A stretch of DNA of 64,000 bases from Dryobates pubescens (lineage: Eukaryota > Chordata > Aves > Piciformes > Picidae), in the NCBI RefSeq assembly GCF_014839835.1, contig NC_071646.1:310001-374000 (forward strand), given 5' to 3'. Of this stretch, positions 59,599 to 64,000 are shown in pieces; the first letter of the stretch is position 1; every line of letters starts with the position of its first letter. Position numbers and translations under genes: made by a program. The notes under the pieces were generated by a model. That model made no database searches. It saw only the letters and a program-made list of their open reading frames with translations, and had not been told where the DNA came from.

Positions 59599-60029
59599 GT
59601 GCCCCAGGGCAGCTGCTGTGCACAGCCTCCTAGGCTGGGAGCAGAGTTGGGGCATGGAGGGGATGTCCATGGGGAGGTCTTGCAGAGCCCCCAGTGCTGG
59701 TGGCTGTGCTGCCTCCACTGCAGTCTCCTTTTATTGACTTAAGGCTTCTGCTTCCCAGATGCTGCTCCAGAGCTGCCCTGGGCCAAGCAGGGTGGGTCAG
59801 AGCTGAGCACTCTGCCCCTGCCCCTTCCCCTCCCTGCCAGAGCACATCCAGTGCCAGTGCTGCTGAGGGTGGTGATCCCCCAGCTGTGGTGCCTGGCCAG
59901 GGGGCTGAGCTGCTCCATCCCCAGTGAGATTGGAGCTCTGTGGCTTGTGGGTGAGAGGGGCTGAGGCAGGAGGTCCTAAGTCCCCAACCAGCTCTGCAGC
60001 TGTGGGACTGTCCCCCGGGATCTGTGAGC

Positions 60030-60375
60030 TGCTGAGGGCCCTGGGGTTGTTAAGCCTGGAGAAAAGGAGGCTGAAAATAGACCTAGCTCTGTACAGCTGC
60101 CTGCAGGAGGCTGGATGGGCCATGGGGGGGTCTGCAAGGAGCAAGTGCTAGGACCAGAGGAAAAGGCTTTAAGCTGTGCCAGGGGAGGTTTAGGTTGGAC
60201 ATGAGGAACAATTTCTTCCCCAGAAGGGCTGTCAAGGCCTGTCCAGGCTGCCCAGGTGGAGTGCTCATGCCTGGAGGCGTTTCAAAGCTGTGCTGAGGGC
60301 CGAGGCTCAGTGGTGACCTGGCAGTGCTGGGTTGGTGCTGCTGGGGATGGCTTTAAAGGTCTCTTCCGCAGCAGG
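60030..60375 (+). mobile_element. CR1 LINE fragment
   Basis: TTAAGCCTGGAGAAAAGGAG, GGTTTAGGTTGGACATGAGG, AACAATTTCTTCCCCAGAAG and TTTAAAGGTCTCTTCC. Confidence 0.88.
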
Positions 60376-63300
60376 AGCGCTCTGAGCCTCTTTGCTCCCC
60401 AGGGCTGTGACTCATCTCTGCTGTCAGCACCAAGCAGTTTCTCACCTGTGAGACAGGGACAAACACCCTGAGCAGGCTGGAGGGAGAGGCTGTGTCCTGC
60501 CACAGGCTGCGTGCGCTCGGCCGCGGTGCGCGGCAGGAGCTGCAGGGCATCTCCCCGGCTCGGGGCCGGGCAGGTGGCACCGCGTCCCGTGGGCAGCGGA
60601 GCTGCAGGCGCCTGGCAGCGTTCTTCCTGAGCAGGGCTCGCCCAGGGCCCGGCCTGGAGCGGGCACCAGCAGAGGGAGCTGAGGTTGCTCCTGGTTTGCA
60701 GAGCTGTCCGGATCCGCGGGATGCGGTGACACAGCCTGGAGCCCAGCGCCGCGCAGGTGCGGCAGCCAGGAGGGGCTGGCAGCTCCCCCTTGGCTGGCAC
60801 CCTGTGCCTGTCACTGTGGTGGGGACACTGATCCTGCCGGCCAGGGCCCTGCTCCATCTCTCCCCCCACCACGATGAAGCAGCAGGTCCTGTCCCCTGTG
60901 CCCCCTCAGAGGCCCCCTCCCACCTACCTCACGTCTCCTCCAGCAGCAGTGGGGAGTGGGGAGCCCTCCCCTGCCCCCTGCCTGCCCCAGGGTGATGCAA
61001 GGGAAGACCCAGGCCCCAGCTCGGGGCTGCAGCAGTCCCTTGGCCAGTGAAGCCATCCTGCAGAAGGGGATTTCAGCCTCTGCTGGGGCTGAGCTCCTGG
61101 TGCAGCCAGTGAGGAGCAGCCTGGGCTCGGTGCAGTCGGTGCCCATGGGGTGGGCCAGGCTGACCCTCCAGCCCAGCAAGAAGCTCAGGTTTGTTATCTA
61201 ATCTGCCCCTGTTCCCCTCCTGCCTGTTTACCATCCTGGGCTTCCTCAATTACTTCTGACAGCTGCTGGCTGGGCCCTGACGTCAGCTGTGCTGCAGAGC
61301 CCAAACCCAGCCTGGTGCTGGATGGGACCCTGCCAGGTGACCCAGCCCCTGGCACCCCAGCTGAGCCTGGCACCCTGGACATCTCTTGTAGGTGACAGTG
61401 AAAGGTGCTCCTGGAGCAGCACTCCTGAGCTGGCAGCAGAGAGGATCTCTGTCCCCAGCAAGGCTCCAGGGATGTCCTTGTCTGTGCTCTTGGGACTCCT
61501 GCACCCATCCCTCTGGGTGCTGCTCTGCTGGGTGCTGTCAGCAGCCAGGAGCAGTGCTTGGCTGGAGCTGGCACACAAGTGTTGGGCAGTGCTAGGCTCA
61601 TCTTTGCTCCCCCTTGTCCCTGGCAAAAGTTTCATGTAGCAACTCTGAGACCTCTCCGTGGTGTGCAGCCAATGTGTGGTGTCCTCCTCCTCCTCACTGG
61701 CGTCCCTCCTCTGCTCCCCCGAGCTTGGCAGCAGCCCCAAAGCATCCCTGGGGGTGGAGAGAGGAGGAGGAACTCTCAGAACACAGGTTGGGAGCATCCC
61801 GGTTTGTCCCTCTGAGGAGGGGGCTGAGCACTCCACGCCGCGGAGCGGAGCTGGGCCGAGCCTGGCGGCGGTGCCCTGCCCGCAGGGAGCAGGCTGGGAG
61901 GAAGCAGCAGCGGTGCCTGGGGAGCAGGTTTGTCAGAATTTTAAAGGGATCTGAATCAATAGTGATAAGGAAATGATTATTTAACGAGCAAACAAAGGGA
62001 ACTGCTAAATGCACTTCTTTTCATGTGCAGGTGAAGGGTGCAGGGCTGGTGCTGAGTCCTGCGAGTGGGTCCCTGCAGGGGCTGGATCCTGGGGCCGGTG
62101 CTGGCTGGGGTTGGTGGCCAGGCTGGGCTGGAGGGGTGGGCAGCTAGGGGAAGCCCAAAGCATCCTGGAACTGAGCCTCACCGAGGCAGCTTGTCTTCAT
62201 CCCAGGAAAAACGTTTTATGAGGCTCACCTGAAAATGCCAACCCTCAGGTAAGCCTCCTGGTGGGCTCAGGGTGTCACAGCCAGGTGCTGGCTCACTGGG
62301 GCCTTGGGACAGGGCTGTCCCAGGGTTGCTTCACTGCATGGATGCTGCAGGGTGCTGCCTGCACCTGCTGGCTTTGGTTAGAGGGAGAGGGCAGCCCTGA
62401 CTCGCTGCTGGTGCCAGGCAGTCACTGAGGAGCAGGGATGTGTTTCTTGCACCTCCGCCGTGGTGCTCAGGGTCCTGCTCAGGTTTCAGAAGGTGCTTTG
62501 GTTGGTGGCACAGCCAGGCTGCCCCTGGAGGCCATCCCTGCTCGCTCTGAGAGCTGTTCCCCATTCCCTGCCCTGTGCTGGGGCTGTGGGGTGCTGGTGG
62601 GGATCCCCATTCCCCTCTCCAGGGCCTGGAGATGCCATCCCTGCCTTTGGGGCTGCGGCTGTCACCGCTGGGCCTTTGTTTCAAAGGGCAGCAGATTCCC
62701 ATCCTTCCCCCTTGGCTTTTTTCATCAGCTTTTGGTTGGGGATTAGGCAGCTGTTGACAGAACAAACATTTTGCTGCCCTCAGAATGCACCACTGAGGAG
62801 AGGAGCAGTGTCCTCACTCTGCCAGTGCCCCAAGCCAGCCAGGCATGGGCAGAGCTGGGCTTGGGGCTGGGACACAACTCCAAGGGGAAGGCAGAGCCAC
62901 CCTGGGCTGCATCCTCTCTGAGCTTCAAGGCCTTGTGAAGGTTGGACACACTGCTGCACCTCCCTGTCCCCAAGCATGGCTCCTTATTTGGGGTCCTGCC
63001 TTCTTCCTGCACCCCTTCTTGCCTACCCAAGCCCCCAGGTTCTGGCTCCATGCTGAGTCCCCAGCAGCAGGGGGACCCAGTGCCTGCCCTGGGTGATGCT
63101 CCCTGGGAACGCCACAGCCCCTTTGAGCTGGGTGCTCAGGGCTGAGTCACTGCTGGCTCTGCTGCAGCCCTGCATCCCCAGCCCCAGAGCTTGTTTCCTG
63201 TTCCCACCAGGAGCATGGCACCATCACCCTAGGCCCACAGCTCCGTGAGATGCTGGGGGATGCGGAGCAGCTGTGTCCCTCATGGGCTCTCTGCCCTCTG

Positions 63301-64000
63301 CATCTGGGGGACAGAGAGGCCTCTCCTGCTCTGCTGCCTTGGGAGCTGCAAACCCAGCTCTGCAGGGCTGGGGCTTCCTGATGCCAAGAGGAATGGGAAG
63401 AGGGTGCCTCTGGTCCCTGCTACCCTTCTCCATCCTCCAGCTCCTGCTTTGAGCTGAGCCTGTGCCCGAGGTCTGGGGTAAGCTTTTAGAGCTTTTCCTG
63501 CTGGGACAAACCCTTCTGCAGATTCTCCTGGGATGGAGAGTGCAGGACCAAAGGGGAGAGCGCAGCCAGGAGCCTCTCCTGCTCTCCAGGGCATCCTGTG
63601 CTGCCCTAACCCTCCTTGGCTTTGAGACCATTGGAGCTGCTCCTGCCACCTGCTCCCACCCAGGAGGGGTTTCCCTGCCCCAGCAGCTCCCACGCTCTCC
63701 AAGGCCGCTGCTCCTTGGGGCCGTTCTGCCCAAGGATCACTTTGCATGTGGGGAGAGCCCAGCAGCAGCAGAAGAATGAATTTGCATTTCTCAGTGGCAG
63801 GCAGTGTGGGAAAACAAAGCCAGAGAGGGCTCCCTGCCGCTCGGCCCGCGGCAGGGCTGTGTGAAAAGACAACATCCCGCGGGCTGGCACAGGGCCGTGC
63901 CCGTCTCACCTGGCTGCCTGTGAGTGCCTGGGAACTGCCACCGCCAAACGGCCCCCAGCCCTGGCCACGGCGAGCAGGCGCTGGCACTGCCACCCCGCGG

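Larger units (their letters stand above)
57866..64000. other. Intergenic sequence downstream of ILRUN
   Basis: No coding exon recognised; the ETS-domain gene SPDEF, the mammalian neighbour, is not found. It contains CR1 fragments at 59525-59598 and 60030-60375, a GC-rich patch at 60480-60780 and an AT-rich enhancer-like block at 61925-62030. Confidence 0.6.

Noticed and set aside
60663-60681. Fourth CTCF-like site (CACCAGCAGAGGGAGC)
   Set aside because: A key C of the core is replaced by A, so the match is too weak to list.
57866-64000. SPDEF or another neighbour gene
   Set aside because: No ETS or pointed domain, nor any other known exon, was found; the frames here look random.

Overview
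This is a stretch of a vertebrate genome, almost certainly a bird. Its coding is intron-split, it is GC-rich with strong CpG islands, and its only abundant interspersed repeat is about two dozen truncated CR1 LINE fragments. I cannot tell which bird order it comes from. No prokaryotic, viral or retroviral gene was recognised.

Three protein genes can be assembled exon by exon, with splice sites and phases that join without a break. (1) UHRF1BP1 (BLTP3A), minus strand, 22930 down to 268: 21 coding exons, 1493 residues, a bridge-like lipid transfer protein with an N-terminal chorein domain and a C-terminal helix. (2) SNRPC, minus strand, 28858 down to 24384: 6 coding exons, 159 residues, the U1 snRNP zinc-finger protein U1-C. 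(3) ILRUN (C6orf106), plus strand, 30198 to 54456: 5 coding exons, 290 residues, a UBA-like plus FW-domain regulator of innate immunity. The order UHRF1BP1-SNRPC-ILRUN, with SNRPC and ILRUN head to head, matches human 6p21.31. TAF11 and SPDEF, which flank the block in mammals, are not seen.

Layout: 1-22930 UHRF1BP1; 22931-24150 short intergenic gap with a CpG island and a CR1 copy; 24150-28870 SNRPC, whose fourth intron holds a 1.1-kb G-rich minisatellite starting about 15 nt after its 5' splice site; 28870-30197 shared CpG-rich divergent promoter; 30198 to about 57860 ILRUN with an 11.9-kb first intron and a probable 3.4-kb 3' UTR; 57860-64000 intergenic sequence with two CR1 fragments and one AT-rich enhancer-like block.

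The most unusual part is the 1.3-kb promoter shared by SNRPC and ILRUN. It carries five diverged tandem units of 53-65 bp, most of which contain a GGGG/CCCC dyad. Beside them is a cluster of octamer sites, including an inverted pair 5 bp apart, around a perfect CArG box. I recognise neither arrangement. The SNRPC intron-4 minisatellite is the second candidate, because U1-C itself works at 5' splice sites. Other points are a GGGGCC hexamer run 11 nt inside a UHRF1BP1 intron, a likely alternative ILRUN 3' end inside intron 4, good CTCF-like motifs, and three AT-rich blocks that look like enhancers.
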